The notes below the pieces were generated by a model that was given only the letters and a program-made list of their open reading frames with translations, had not been told where the DNA came from and made no database searches. From Ilyonectria destructans (Eukaryota; Ascomycota; Sordariomycetes; Hypocreales; Nectriaceae), in the NCBI GenBank assembly GCA_020740775.1, contig JAHEWK010000014.1, forward strand, positions 2,332,073-2,396,072: a stretch of 64,000 bases of DNA, given 5' to 3'. The position numbers and the translations under genes are program-made. The stretch's first letter is position 1; every line of letters begins with the position of its first letter. Below are positions 1 to 11,673 of the stretch, one piece after another.

Positions 1-417
1 GCCGAGGTCACTTACTTCATCACCCAGGTTGGCCTTGCTGCGGCCTCGTTCGGAGTTGCTGAAGATGACATCAAGGTTGTTGCCACTGCTCTCGGCGGCC
101 TCTTCAACGTCCGCTGCGCCCCTGCCACGACTGTCATCAAGGCCCAGGGCTCCCAGCTCCAGTCCATCTGCATCGACCCCAAGACTTGCCCCCTGGCTAT
201 GGACGGTGTCTGCTCCAAATATGACACCCCCGTCACGCCCAAGAACGCTACCGAGAGCGGATCCGAGAGCTCGTCTACCGCTACTATGACCGGTACCATG
301 AGCGGCAGCGCAACCGCTACCGGCACGGCCGCTAGCAGCACTCCCACTGGCGGTGCTACTGCCGTTGGCCTCAGCTGGGCGGCTGCTGCCATTGGATTCG
401 CTGCTTTCATGCTATAA
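1..417 (+). CDS. C-terminal part of a GPI-anchored cell-surface protein (5' end outside window)
   Basis: The frame is open from base 1 and ends at TAA 415-417, giving 138 residues of a protein that begins upstream of the window. The visible part has a helical-looking segment, then a region with four cysteines (RCAP, SICID, KTCP, GVCSKY), then about 45 residues rich in Ser, Thr, Gly and Ala, and finally a hydrophobic tail (LSWAAAAIGFAAFML) with no charged residue after it. A Ser/Thr-rich stalk plus a terminal hydrophobic segment is the usual GPI-attachment layout, so the product is probably tethered to the plasma membrane or cell wall. It resembles uncharacterised extracellular serine-rich proteins of filamentous ascomycetes. 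I do not recognise a catalytic domain. Confidence 0.7.
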   Translation, partial: AEVTYFITQVGLAAASFGVAEDDIKVVATALGGLFNVRCAPATTVIKAQGSQLQSICIDPKTCPLAMDGVCSKYDTPVTPKNATESGSESSSTATMTGTMSGSATATGTAASSTPTGGATAVGLSWAAAAIGFAAFML

Positions 418-1140
418 GGAGAAGGAAGTTTAGGATTGTAGAATAGGACGTGCCATTTACCTAAAACGGCTGCATCACAAGTCATGGTGTCAAATTGGAT
501 CTCAACCCTTATTGTGGTCGAGAGCGGAGCGAATTTCACAGACTGATACTTAATAATACAATATCATTCATCAGCAGACTTGGTCATGGCGTTGAGATTG
601 TGCTCATATCTAGGATTCAAGTGTGTATTCGCTGAAAAAATTCACTCTTCGGAGTCCATGCTTGCTTTATCTAGCAACCATCGATTTCGAAACATGGAGT
701 GAAGAGGAGGTTGGCAGAGACCTAAAACGAGTAGAAAGCACGGTTGATTCCCTCGTGAGCGGGATTCTCGAGGTGTCCAACAAATAACCAAAGTTAGATT
801 TGAATCGCTCTATTCAATTTAAATATCAATTTAGACACTTTTATCGGATATATCTTACATTAAATAATCAGCTTTGAAAACATTTATTGGCCTTGTCAAG
901 GAAGTCGAACAGTAACAATAAAAATTTGTTGATTCGGTCACAAAACGATCTCGAAAATCGAAAAAAGCCCCAACAGAGCATTCCGGTACCCCGATTTGAC
1001 CTACGCATGGAGATGACCGAGACGAGACAACTGACAAGCACGGGCGAGAGTCATAAAGCCGTCGTCCGATGTCACCTACCACGAGAGACAACGGCGAGAA
1101 GGACGAATGTAAGAATCATATTTGTCCATGCTGCTCCAGT
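418..1140. other. Intergenic, converging 3' ends
   Basis: This is the space between the 3' ends of the GPI-type gene and the C2H2 gene. It becomes AT-rich around 780-930. No conserved coding sequence is seen. Confidence 0.5.
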
Positions 1141-2935
1141 TCATTCTGGTATTTCATGTTGTGTCCGAAACGCAGACATCCATTCGTTGTTGTCTGCAAT
1201 TGTATGTTCCCAGCCATCCGCACTTCCATAAACCAGTCTCCTGGCTTCGTCCTGAAACATTTGATCGTTGGGGAAGATGCCCTGCGAGATGTTCCGTTGA
1301 GCAAACCGTCCGAGGTGCAAGGCCAGAAAACTGGCGTAGGTTGTTGGACTTAGTTCTAGAAGGGGGAAGCTAGGTAGTCCTGCATTGTCCCCTTCCGCAT
1401 CTTCTGATTGACTGGCATTAGTCAATGCATGCTTCTCCAAGATTTGAGACAAATGATCCGTTGTTCTCGGGTCTGTGGCAGAAAACGGGACCAGCGTCTT
1501 GGCTTCGGCTGCCAAGGTATATGGCGGTATCGCGTTCCTGACCTGAGCGGCCACAAATGGATCAAATCCATTCCCTCCTTTCCAATCTCTCATGGTCAGT
1601 CCCTTTCGGAAATGGTCTGAGAGATGATCGGCACGAATTTGCCACGCTGTTAGCTTCTCATCGCAAAATCCACATCTTGAGACAATTGCAGGGGGTTCAA
1701 TCTTCCAATGATCAATAATAGGCAGAGCCTCAAGCCGGTGAAAGACGCGAAGATGTTGGACAAGGTGATCCTTTCGACGAAAAGCTCGCGGTTCCTGGCC
1801 AGCATGGCAGGCATGGTGGTTGTGGGTGCCAAGATGATCATCTGTTGGATCCAGCATGTTGCAATAGGCGCAGTGGGTTCTTCCAGTCGTGGGGAGCACA
1901 ATCGACCCCCCATCTGGTGCGCAAACCCACTGGTCGAGGTCTAAATGAAGTGACTTTTCGTGACGAGCCCAATCGTACTTGGTTTTGAAGGCATCGCAAC
2001 AGAATGTACACGGAAACCTCCGCAGGTCATTTGCGCCTGGCTTGTTTCTGCGAGTCTTCCTGACTCTCCCTATGGAGGACGATACCGGGCCCAGGAAACT
2101 GTTCGATTTCGAAGACCTGCTTGACGAGACTGAACTCGACGAACAAGTCGTCCAACTGTTGAGACTGACACTCGAGGCGGGCGTTCTTCCTAAACTCCTC
2201 GATCTAGTATCTTGCCGTACCGGACTCCTCTGCAAGGCGTCGGCGATGGCGGAGAGAGATGCCGGCTCGGTTTCCGGAGGGCTGTCTCGCCATCTCTGAA
2301 GGGGATCCATGCTGCTGCTTGGCGTGGACACGGTGGGAATCGAAACAGGCCGGCCGACGGATCCATGAGAGCGAAAGTATCTGCTTCTGCGACGAGGAAG
2401 GCTTGGTTGCGGTCCACTGAATAATGGCCTGTCGAAACGGGCATCTAGAGGCTCATTTGTGTCGTTAGGTGCCCCGGGTAATGGGAACGACGGCTGAAGT
2501 GGCCATGCGCCATCGACACCTCCAGGAACATGGTACTGGGGTAGCCCAAGAGAGGTATAGCTCGAATTGTCATGTGTCATGTCATTGGGGCTGTTGAGGA
2601 ATTGGCAAGACAGGCCATCAAACTTGGGGAATGCATCATCCCTCACTCCCACGCTGTCGCCGCTCAAGGGTGGTTGTTCACTTGGCGCCGCGCAGGATGC
2701 AACCCAGTTATCTATAGATTGAGGTGCTTGATAGGGATTATCTTCTTCGTGGGCCTCTAGAGGCATCCAACATTGACCATCTGGGAATATATCTGGCAAT
2801 TCTTATGTCCGAGAACCGGTCAGTGATGGGTTTGAAGTGAGGGGTCGCCTGGAACTCACCGCTGGAGTACGCATTGCCGACGTCTATCACGGACCACAAA
2901 GCAGGGACATCCTCTTGGCCATGTTGAGAGTTCAT
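1141..2935 (-). CDS. C2H2 zinc-finger transcription factor
   Basis: Two exons are inferred: 2860-2935 (ATG at 2935) and 1141-2792, joined across a 67-nt intron (2793-2859, GTGAGT...CAG). Together they give an open frame of 575 residues. The first half is Ser/Pro-rich and of low complexity, with serine runs near residues 240-265. A classical finger C-x2-C...H-x4-H lies at about residues 287-308 (FPCTFC...HEKSLH). Further Cys/His pairs follow (CAYC with a distant H, RCGFCDEK...DHLSDHF). The motif HFRKGLTMRDWKG is common in fungal regulators of this class. It is probably a nuclear DNA-binding regulator; its targets are unknown. The frame begins with TTG at 2799, so the upstream exon is needed to supply an ATG. 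Confidence 0.8.
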
Positions 2936-3688
2936 TCCTACGCAAGTTGGGTATAAATTAGGCGATGCTCGACGTTGGGCGCGGGAACGCAATATGATGC
3001 AATATCGTCATCGTCGACGGCAAAGTGCATGATTTTCTCTCATTAGTCACATCAGACGACATGCCGGGGCACCGGCTATGAGGCGGAGATTGTGACAAAT
3101 TGCCGATCTCGGACAGTCGTAGCGTGTGTTCAACAGAGGAGACAATCCACTCCGCGCGCGTATGGCCGTCCCACTCGCTTGTTAGTGTGGCCCCGAACGC
3201 GTCTTGTCAAGGCTAATAAACCCTGGATAGGAAGGACAGCGAAGTGAATTCCATATCTGGCACATATGAATAGCTTGTACTTAGACGGCAATTTGCATAC
3301 CCCGCAAGTTGTCTTGGTGGGGGTAATTCTCACGATAAATCACGTCAAGTAGAAGATTCGATTGACCGGCATTTTCGGAATTTGAAGTCTCAGGGGTCCG
3401 TTATCGCTACCACCTTTCCTTTTGCCAAGAGATCAATTGCATCCCATTAATGCCATGTACAATCTGCCGGAGCCTCGATCCCGGGTCGAGACGCAGAGCT
3501 GCTTTTAGTAATCCACGGGACTCCATTCCCGATGGGACAGCTAGATCGACTCGCGCTCAACCATCGAGATAAAATGCCTTGGCAATGGCCATGGGTGTCA
3601 TATTTTGAAGCCGCTCATACCAGCAAATTTCTATCGCCTCATCCGACCCAACTACTAATCTCGCACCGCAACACCAAACACCTCCAAT
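2936..3688. other. Intergenic, promoter side of the C2H2 gene
   Basis: This 750-base stretch lies upstream of the C2H2 gene and upstream of the dead dehydrogenase. Only short shadow frames are present, and no RNA gene is recognised. Confidence 0.4.
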
Positions 3689-4110
3689 ATGCCGGAAGCC
3701 ACGCAATCTACCTCGCCCGCGTCGTGGGAAAGCTGTGGTCAATACCTTCAACAAGCTAGGACTCTGAAGCTGGAGCACTGGTCACTGGCGCCCCCTGCGT
3801 CTGATGAAGTCTAAATCGCGATCCGCTCAACGACCATATGTGGATCTGATGTACACTACTATAACTATTTTCGCAACGGCAACACCCAAGTCCTTAAACC
3901 TTGTGTCTCGGACACGAATCAGCTGGCGAGGTCATTGCTCTGGGCTCCAACGTTTGACATACTCAACCTGATCTGAAAGTTGGCGACGCTGTCGCACTTG
4001 AAGTCGGTGTTCCGTGCCAAGAATGCGCCCATTGCTAGAGTGGCCGATACAATACCTGCCCTACCTTGAGATTTCGAAGCTCTAGATCGGCATTCCCTCC
4101 TACCAGGGCA
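3689..4110 (+). pseudogene. Decayed, truncated zinc-type medium-chain (sorbitol/xylitol-like) dehydrogenase
   Basis: From the ATG at 3689 the frame reads like the N-terminus of a zinc-dependent polyol dehydrogenase: a short leader, then STTICGSDVHYYNYFRNG, then after a one-base frame change GHESAGEVIALGS, KVGDAVALEVGVPC and the structural-zinc loop PCQECAHC...GRYNTCP. Cys of the CGSD motif and His-Glu of GHE are the expected catalytic-zinc ligands. The copy is dead: TAA falls soon after residue 40, one frameshift lies near 3898, and TGA and TAG stops follow. Homology stops near 4110, before the Rossmann domain, so the C-terminal two thirds is missing. Some of the stops fit C-to-T changes. Confidence 0.75.
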
Positions 4111-4712
4111 CATAGTAAGAATATGTTGATCACCCAGCTAGATGGAATCTACGGAGTACCTTATTTAGAGATTGGTAGTCACAGCATCACATATGCATGG
4201 AACTCTAGGGTAATTGGTAGGCCACGCCAACTCAAATGCCGTGGCTTTTTAGCGAGACGCAGTCATTCTGGGCTCTTGATCCCACACCGTCGTCGACTCC
4301 CTGGCGTAACGCTTACTGTCAGGTCCGGACCCGAAAACCCGAATTCCACACCCCGCGTCGAGCGTCTTTTAAACGAATAACAACACGTGAACAAAATTGA
4401 GGCTATATTATAGCGCCCGGGCTGAGAATTGGGCCCGTCATCCCCTATATCCCTGAACCCCCGCATTAGACTGTTCGTCTAACTCCACAGACAGGACGTG
4501 GATTGTGGAGAGATCTCTTTGAGGCGCAATTGATCGTGATGTTGTCTCTTCCTTTCGGGGGTGAAATTCCGAAGCCACGATGAATTCCTTCAACTGGAAT
4601 ACCCATGCCTACTACATCCGATGATATATGAGAGGAATCTTCCTCGCCTGGGTCTTCCATTCCATACCACATCAAGTTCTCATCCTGCCGCTTATATCCA
4701 ACGCTCGTCAGA
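4111..4712 (+). promoter_or_regulatory. Upstream region of the Gfo/Idh/MocA gene
   Basis: No coding sequence is seen in these 600 bases, which lead to the ATG at 4713. They should hold the promoter and 5' leader of that gene. No specific operator is recognised. Confidence 0.4.
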
Positions 4713-5843
4713 ATGACTGTTCAGAAACTGAAGATCGCCTGCGCTGGCCTCGGTCGGATGGGCTCCCGCCATGCCCTCAACTTCCTCAACCGTACGCCCC
4801 GCGCAGAACTTGTGGCCGTCTTCACACCGGCTCCCCATGAGATTGAATGGGCACGCGAAGAACTCGAGCCCCACGGTGTCACAATCTACACTAGTTATGA
4901 GGAGATGTTGAAGCATCCCGAACTGGCCGCTGTCATGATCGCTACCGTGACGGCTGCTCATGCCGAAGAGGCCATCAAGGCGATCGAAGCAGACATGCAC
5001 GTCTTGTGCGAGAAGCCCCTCAGTATTAGCATTGAAGTCGTAAGCCTACCCATTCCTTCAACCTGAATGCTTCCATTTTCTCCCAACTTAAAGTTCTAAC
5101 AAGCGATTGATTAGTCTCAAAGTGTTGTCGACGCTGCAAGTCGCAAGCCGCATCTGAAGGTCCTTTGTGGCCTCTCTCGCCGCTTTGACAAATCGTACCG
5201 GGATGCCCTCAAGCACATTGATTCCGGCGGTATTGGCCAGCCCTCTGTCTTTCGCTCCCAGACTTGCGACAAGTTTGACACTTCGGGTTTCTTTGTCGCC
5301 TATGCCGAATTTAGCGGGGGAATCTTTGTTGACTGCACCATCCACGATATCGACCTGGCCCTGTGGTACTTTGGCCAAGACTCTATTGTGAAGAGCATTT
5401 CTGCTGTAGGCATTACGGCCGTCGCCCCGGATCTCCGCAAACATAAGGACGTTGACAATGGCGTTGGTATCGTCGAGTTTTGGGGCGGCAAGATCGCATT
5501 CTTTTATGCCTGCCGCATGATGGCTGGCGGAGTGCATGACATGACTGAGATTATCGGCACCAAGGGCAAGGTAGCGGTCAACACGAACCCATCATCGTCC
5601 CTAGTAGAGGTGCACGAGTCGAACGGGATACGGCGCGAGCTGCCACAAGACTACTATGCCAGATTCGAGTATGCGTTTGTGGCCATGACGAATGAGTTTA
5701 CCGCTGCATGTTTGGATAACACTGAGCTGCCATTCAAGTTATCGGGTGCCGTGAAGGCTCTTACTATCGGCTCTGCTCTTCAGGAGAGTATGAAATCGGG
5801 AAAGAAGATCAATTTTGATGAAACCGGTCGTCGGATTGACTAA
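4713..5843 (+). CDS. Gfo/Idh/MocA-family NAD(P)-dependent oxidoreductase, inositol-2-dehydrogenase-like
   Basis: Two exons, 4713-5039 and 5115-5843, are joined across a 75-nt intron (GTAAGC...TTAG) and give 351 residues. The N-terminal Rossmann fold shows the dinucleotide motif GLGRMGSRHA at residues 12-21. The family signature CEKPLS lies near residue 98 and contains the usual Lys. The C-terminal alpha/beta domain contains DCTIHDIDLALWYFG, whose Asp/His residues match the substrate-binding and catalytic positions of myo-inositol 2-dehydrogenases. The expected reaction is oxidation of a cyclitol or sugar hydroxyl by NAD(P)+ in the cytosol; the actual substrate is not shown. No signal peptide is present. 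The neighbour upstream is a dead polyol dehydrogenase. Confidence 0.85.
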
Positions 5844-6122
5844 TGAAGGAATGAAGCAGGGAAAATACTTTCCATAGAAGGGATACTGTGTTCTACGTCG
5901 GATCTATTACGATGATAAGGGGGTTGGTCACTGGTACCGGCTCTGAATACCTATTCAATTTCCAATGTTTGGCTTGGGCATCTTTTGGCACACCCAATGG
6001 CAAGTCACTGCTTCGAGTTGAAATCCTACAATCTTATCTCTTTAACGGCAAGCTTCGGGATAAAGGGATTGAATTGCAGGCTGAAGGCAAAGCTAAATGT
6101 ACCAACCACATGGTGTGAGTTC

Positions 6123-9100
6123 CTACATATCCCATCGCTGGATGTAACGCTCAATGACTTCCCTTGGTGAAACGCTGTATGAATCTGACCCACCCGATGG
6201 TGTTGAGCAGTGGGCAGAAACTTGGTCTATGTCCGCGCCATTCTCAAGAAGCAGTCTAACGGTCGCCTCATTCGCTTGACTAGCCGCGCACGACAATGGT
6301 GTCGAGTCATCCTTATCCCTACAGTTCGGATCTGCACCTTTCTCAAGAAGCAGGCGAGTCATATAACTATCCCCATTCGCAGCTGCCCACAATAATGGTG
6401 TCCACCCGAACATAGTTTTGCAGTTTGGGTCGGCGCCTTTCTCAAGAAGGAGGCTAACAGTAGCCTGATACCCAAATGCAGTCGCCCACAACAATGGCGT
6501 TGAGTCATCCTTGTCCCCACAGTTAGGATCTGCACCAGTCTCGAGAAGCAGGCGGGTAAGAGAAAAATGCCCATTCATAGATGCCCATAGCAATGGTGTC
6601 CAATCGAATGTATCCTTACAGTTCGGGTCTGCACCATTTCTCAGAAGTAGCTCCACAATAGCTATAGACGGTTCGTGGGCAGCCAGTAGTGATCCCCCCG
6701 CGCGACGATGAAAAACCGCAAAGCTGTTGAATCCAATCGTAGATTCGTGTGAGAGCAGTGTTTGACCGATCTTATCCATATATGAATCAACCTCTGGAAA
6801 TGAACGCTGAATAAAGGTGTATGGATTGTTAGTGGCTTGTTGAAATTTCTTCGAATAACTAGGAAAACCTGTGGAGAGGGAGATTTCGGTCGTAGTGATG
6901 TGCAAGAGCGTCGTTTGGCCGATCTTATCCCTCGCGTTCGGGTCTGCCCCATCGTGAAGAAGCAAACTGGCAATAGCCTCATATCCATTTACAACTGTCC
7001 ACCATAACGGCGTCCAGCCATCCTTATCTGCGGAATTCAAGTCTGTGCCGTTCTCAAGCAGCCTCCTGACAACAGCCTCATCGCCATTCTCAGCGGCTAT
7101 CGATAACGGCGTCCGGCCATCCTTATCTGCGGAATTCGAGCCAGCGCCGCTCTCGAGAAGCCTCCTGACAATAGCCTCATCGCCATTCTCAGCGGCTATC
7201 GATAACGGCGTCCTGCCATCCTTATCTGCGGAATTCGAGTCAGCGCCGCTCTCGAGAAGCCTCCTGACAATAGCCTCATCGCCATTCTCAGCGGCTATCG
7301 ATAACGGCGTCCGGCCATCCTTATCTGCTGAATTCGAGTCAGCGCCGCTCTCGAGAAGCAACCTGACAACAGCCTCATGGCCATTTGCAGCTGCCCACGA
7401 TAACGGCGTCCGACTACCTTGGTCCGTGGAGTCCGCATCGACTTTGCCAGTGTTCAGCAACTGATGTACTAGCGAATCCAGACCATTTACGGCGGCCCAC
7501 ATCAACGGCGTCCAATCATGATTATCCCTAAAATAGGGGGAGCCGGCGGTATTCGAGAAAATGGACTTTATTCCGTCTTTGGACTGATTCCATACTGCCC
7601 ATTGTAATGGCGTCCAGCCTTTCTTGTCTTTAGCAGCAAGGTTAACTCTGCCTGTCACCAACAGTTGCCTCGACACTCTAGCATGTCCCTTCTCCGCGGC
7701 CCAAGACACCGGTGTCCGACCGTCATTATCCTCAGAGTCCGGATTGACAGCGTAGTTTGCAAGTAGTCGACTTACTACTTCGCTGTGTCCATTACCTGAG
7801 GCCCAACACAGCGGTGTCCGACCGTCACGGTCCTTCAAATCCGGGTTGACACCATTATTTGCAAGCAGTAGCTCTACTATCCCGCGGTGTCCATTGGCTG
7901 CAGCGTAAGAGAGCGGCGTCCGCCCGACGCTGTTCTCGTAGTCTGCATCAATGTCTTCCAACATGAGCAGTAGCTGAACTGTCGCCGCTTGGCCGTTTTT
8001 AGCAGCACGGGCGAGGAGATTCTGACCAGATCCGTCCTTTGTATCCAGGTCGCCACTCTCTGATCTCAGTAGCAATTTTGCCATTGTCCGGTCTCCTTTC
8101 TGAATCACTCGCTGGACGGGTGTTTGACCATACTTGTCTTCAGAATTGAGATCGATACAAGCTGCCGTAAGTAATTGGTTTGCGATTTCTCGATGGCCTT
8201 GCTCAACTGCCCACCGCAAAGGCGTGCGGCCGTCGTTGTCTTTGGAATCCGGGTTGACGCGATCATTCGCCAGAAGGAGCGCTACCATGCGGTCGTTTCC
8301 GTTCTCTACGGCCCTTAACAGAGGTGTCCTACCGTTCTTGTCCTCCGAGTCTGGATAGATGGCATAGGAGGTGAGTATTAACCTCACCACCTCGTAGTGC
8401 CCACTCTCTACGGCCCAAGACAGAGGCGTCCGGCGGTCCCTGTCATTCAAGTTTGGGTCAACGGGGTGAGCAAGTAGCAATCTTGTCACTTTCTCGTGCC
8501 CGTTCGCCGCTGCTCGTAACAAGGGGGTTCTTTTGTTGATATTGTCTCTAGAATTAGGGTCGACACCTTTCCTCGCGAGCAATAGCTTCACCACCTCATG
8601 GTGTCCCTTTGCTGCGGCCCACGACATCGGCGTCCGTTGGTAATTATCCTTCGAGTCCGGTTCAATGCGGTCATCTGTGAGAAGGAGTTCTACAACGCCT
8701 CCGTGGCCCTCATATGCAGCCCACCATAGCGGTGTTCGATAATAACTGTCTCTACTGTTTGGAAAAGACCCATCAGCTAACAGGTACTCCACTGCTTCTC
8801 GCAATCCAAAATATGCCGCCAAGTGCAGACCCACCATGGTCCTTGGAACTTGTTGGCTATAGTTGGTATGTGATGAGGAGTATTTGACGGCAAGCAAGGC
8901 TTGACTCGACGCCTCACTCTTTGCATCACAGGCCAGAAAGTCTTTCAGTGAGCGACTCAAAGGCGAAGACTTGCGAATATGATATCCCCAGTTGCGTGCG
9001 GCATAGTCGTATAGCCGATTTGAGTTTAGTCTCTCCTCAAATTTGCCGTCTGTTTTGCAAAACCCGTCCGCAAAGACATTGAATGAGAGATAGGTAAGGC

Positions 9101-11673
9101 AGATCGTCGCGATCTCGGTTTCTGCCGACGGAAACCATTTTTCTTTCGCCTGATCGAAGTACTCTTTGGTAGTCTGGTGAACTAACCGAACAACATCGCG
9201 TTGAGTGTCGATGGTTATTAGGCCGGCACAAAGGGACCCGATAGTCTCAAGACTGGGAACGAATCCCACTTCAAGTCCTTGCTGCCCAGGATCAACTGCA
9301 ACTGCGGTGCGGATCTCCGTTGTAGAAAGCAGCCTCTTCGCGTAGATTACCCAAGATAAAATCCTTTTCGCGAACCTTGAAGAATTTCTCCCAAGAGTTT
9401 CAATTCTTCCCATTGCCTGTTCGTACGTGTCGTTGAGTTCTTCCGGCAAGCTGTCTAGCGCTCGATTGAGGTGTCCTTCTGTGGGTTCTTGAGCCAGGGA
9501 ATCCATGAGTCGTGCAGCGAAGAGAAACCTATAATCGAAATTAGAGCTAATAGACTCTGATGGTAGTAGGGTGGGTCATACATTCCGTCCGCCCTCTCAG
9601 ATATTTTACCCTCGACCTTCCTTTGCAGAGCAGGATCTTGAACGATGAATGATTGGAGGCGTCCCATTCGATCATCTAGATAGATCTTCAGGTCACTATT
9701 TGTAGCCCGGATGGGCAGTTTCAGACTTCCTTCAAATTTCTCTGTAATCTCGGCCACACATCTAGAAGTTGCGAACAACTTGACATTGTATTTCACCTGG
9801 AGGTCAAAAAGCTTTGACAAAATTCTCGTACGGCAATCTGTAGATTGGCATTCGTCAAGAGCGTCGACAACAATAAAAACTCTCGAAAACAGAGCGGACA
9901 CGGACTGGAGCGTGCTCCATATTTCGTCAAATGATGGTCGCGTTCTTCTACCCTGGTGGTAATCGTGGAGAGATCTCAGGCTTTCTGGAAAAGAGAAATG
10001 GCATTGAGCAAGTTGCTTCAATACATTTGCGAGTAGATCATCTGATTTCTGCTCGTCTTGACGCTGGAGGTCACAGTAAAGGTATGCCAGACCGGTGTTG
10101 CTGTCGTTTTGGAAGCAATCAATCAAATCATTGATCACTATTGAGGTGAGAATCGTCTTCCCAGCTCCCGGAATTCCAGGGCAAAACAGTGTTTCCCGAT
10201 CGGTCTCGGTCCATGCCTTGAACTCTGGCGAGTGTAGCAGCCACTGACCGGTGCCACTCTGTCGTCGATTGAAATGGTGGCTTTGTTGAAGAGCGTAATC
10301 AATTGGAGTAAGCCAGTCGAGAATGGCTTGGTGCTCTTGAGTACGTTGCATAGAATGGAGTTTGTTGACGACATCTGATACTTCCTCAAGTCGACTACCA
10401 ATTTCTGATGAAACCAGTTAGTATCAAATCTCAGTACTGTAACTCAAAACCTAAATAATGGAGAATTGCTTGGGAGCGACATGGATCCACTCGTTTCATC
10501 CAGTAGAGTATTGACTATCGTAAAAAATATCCCTCGTTGTCTAACTATTCATTCCTTATACCTTAGGTAAACAAGAAAGGTAACGATAAGTATTGACATT
10601 CCAGGTGTAGTTACTGGAAGCCATCTTCATGGTACGTCACGCCAAACTTCTGAACGCACCCTCGACTCGAAAATGATTTACTCACCCTCAATAGTTTTCT
10701 GTCGTTCCACAGCTTGGGGATAAATCTTCAGCAAGAGCATCCTCGCATATGCCGCAGCGGCGACCGCCGCATATGGCTGCCATTTCCAGTTTTTGTGCGA
10801 GTCCGCATAATCGCTAATCCCTCGAATGACCAGGCATGGAAACTCGTTCATGAGTCCCGCTGCTTCCATGTCGAAGCAAATGATGTTCTCCTTCTCGGCG
10901 ATCAGGTCGCGCTTTAACGCTGTCTTCATAACCGTGTTGCCGGAGCCAATATTGCCGTAATGGAGTCTGGGACACGTTGCCTTCCGAGGACTCCGATTCA
11001 CTAGGTTCTCAAGTTTTGCATTCTCGCAGCACTTTTCGCAGTCATCTTCTCCTGGGATATGGGAATAGTCCGATTCGAATAGTTGATCCTGCCCAGTACC
11101 AAGGTAGGTCCACTCTTCAGGCTCTTCGCTCTTGCTGGCCGCGATTTCGACATATCCCGAAAGGGTTTTCCCCAAGCTGGATTCCGATCTCAAGTTGTTC
11201 ACGGTTGATAGCAACAATGTGGGGGGCAAGTTCATCACACCCACACGATGAAATTCGCCTTCTTCCTCCCTTCCCAGATCGTACTGGATCACTCCTCCTC
11301 CTTTACCGTCTGGCAGAGACACAACAACATCCCCAAGGCGAATGTCATTGGTTTTGCTGGGGATACCACCTCCAATCCCTACCATGAGAACAAATCTCAA
11401 GTTAGGAAACGTAGATTTCATGGATTTGATGGTACTGGTTGCAGAGCTGGTACCGTACTGCGGGAGGACAGGCATCGCAATATTATGCTGTTTGATACTA
11501 CCCAGGATATAGCTATTGTCATCGTTCTTGGATTGATGCGGAAGATCCTCATGTTCTTGGTCAAGCATTGCACGTGCTGCTCGTAGTTCGCACGGCAGTG
11601 CGCAAATCCAGCCAATTGTGTACTGGTCGGGGGGCAGGCTGAGGGGTTTCTTATCTCTATCCGCGTTGTCCAT
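6123..11673 (-). CDS. Fungal NLR: PNP_UDP nucleosidase-NACHT-ankyrin-repeat protein
   Basis: Three exons (11673-10686, 10404-9582, 9528-6123) give an open frame of 1738 residues. Introns are 281 nt (GTGAGT...CAG, branch-like ACTAAC) and 53 nt. Residues about 15-320 form a purine-nucleoside-phosphorylase/uridine-phosphorylase domain (MVGIGGGIPS, DIRLGDVVVS, FDMEAAGLMN, RGISDYAD). The NACHT domain has Walker A GIPGAGKT (about 406-413) and Walker B FIVVDALDEC (about 506-515), followed by a winged-helix-like segment ending LVHQTTKEYFD. From about residue 830 there are roughly 24 ankyrin repeats, interrupted once by about 70 non-repeat residues. This is the three-part layout of fungal NOD-like receptors used in self/non-self or xenobiotic recognition: nucleosidase effector, NTPase switch, variable ligand-binding repeats. 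I see no frame break, so the gene appears functional. Confidence 0.9.
7082..7378 (-). repeat. Three tandem 99-bp near-identical ankyrin-repeat units
   Basis: Units start at 7082, 7181 and 7280 and are exactly 99 bp (33 codons) apart, with only a few base differences between them. They encode adjacent ankyrin repeats of the NLR gene. All other repeats in the gene are clearly diverged at DNA level. This pattern indicates recent duplication or ongoing homogenisation inside the coding region. Confidence 0.85.

Noticed and set aside
7045..7464. 139-residue plus-strand frame opposite the ankyrin repeats
   Set aside because: It is a shadow frame over the 99-bp repeats of the NLR gene; periodic sequence stays open on both strands.
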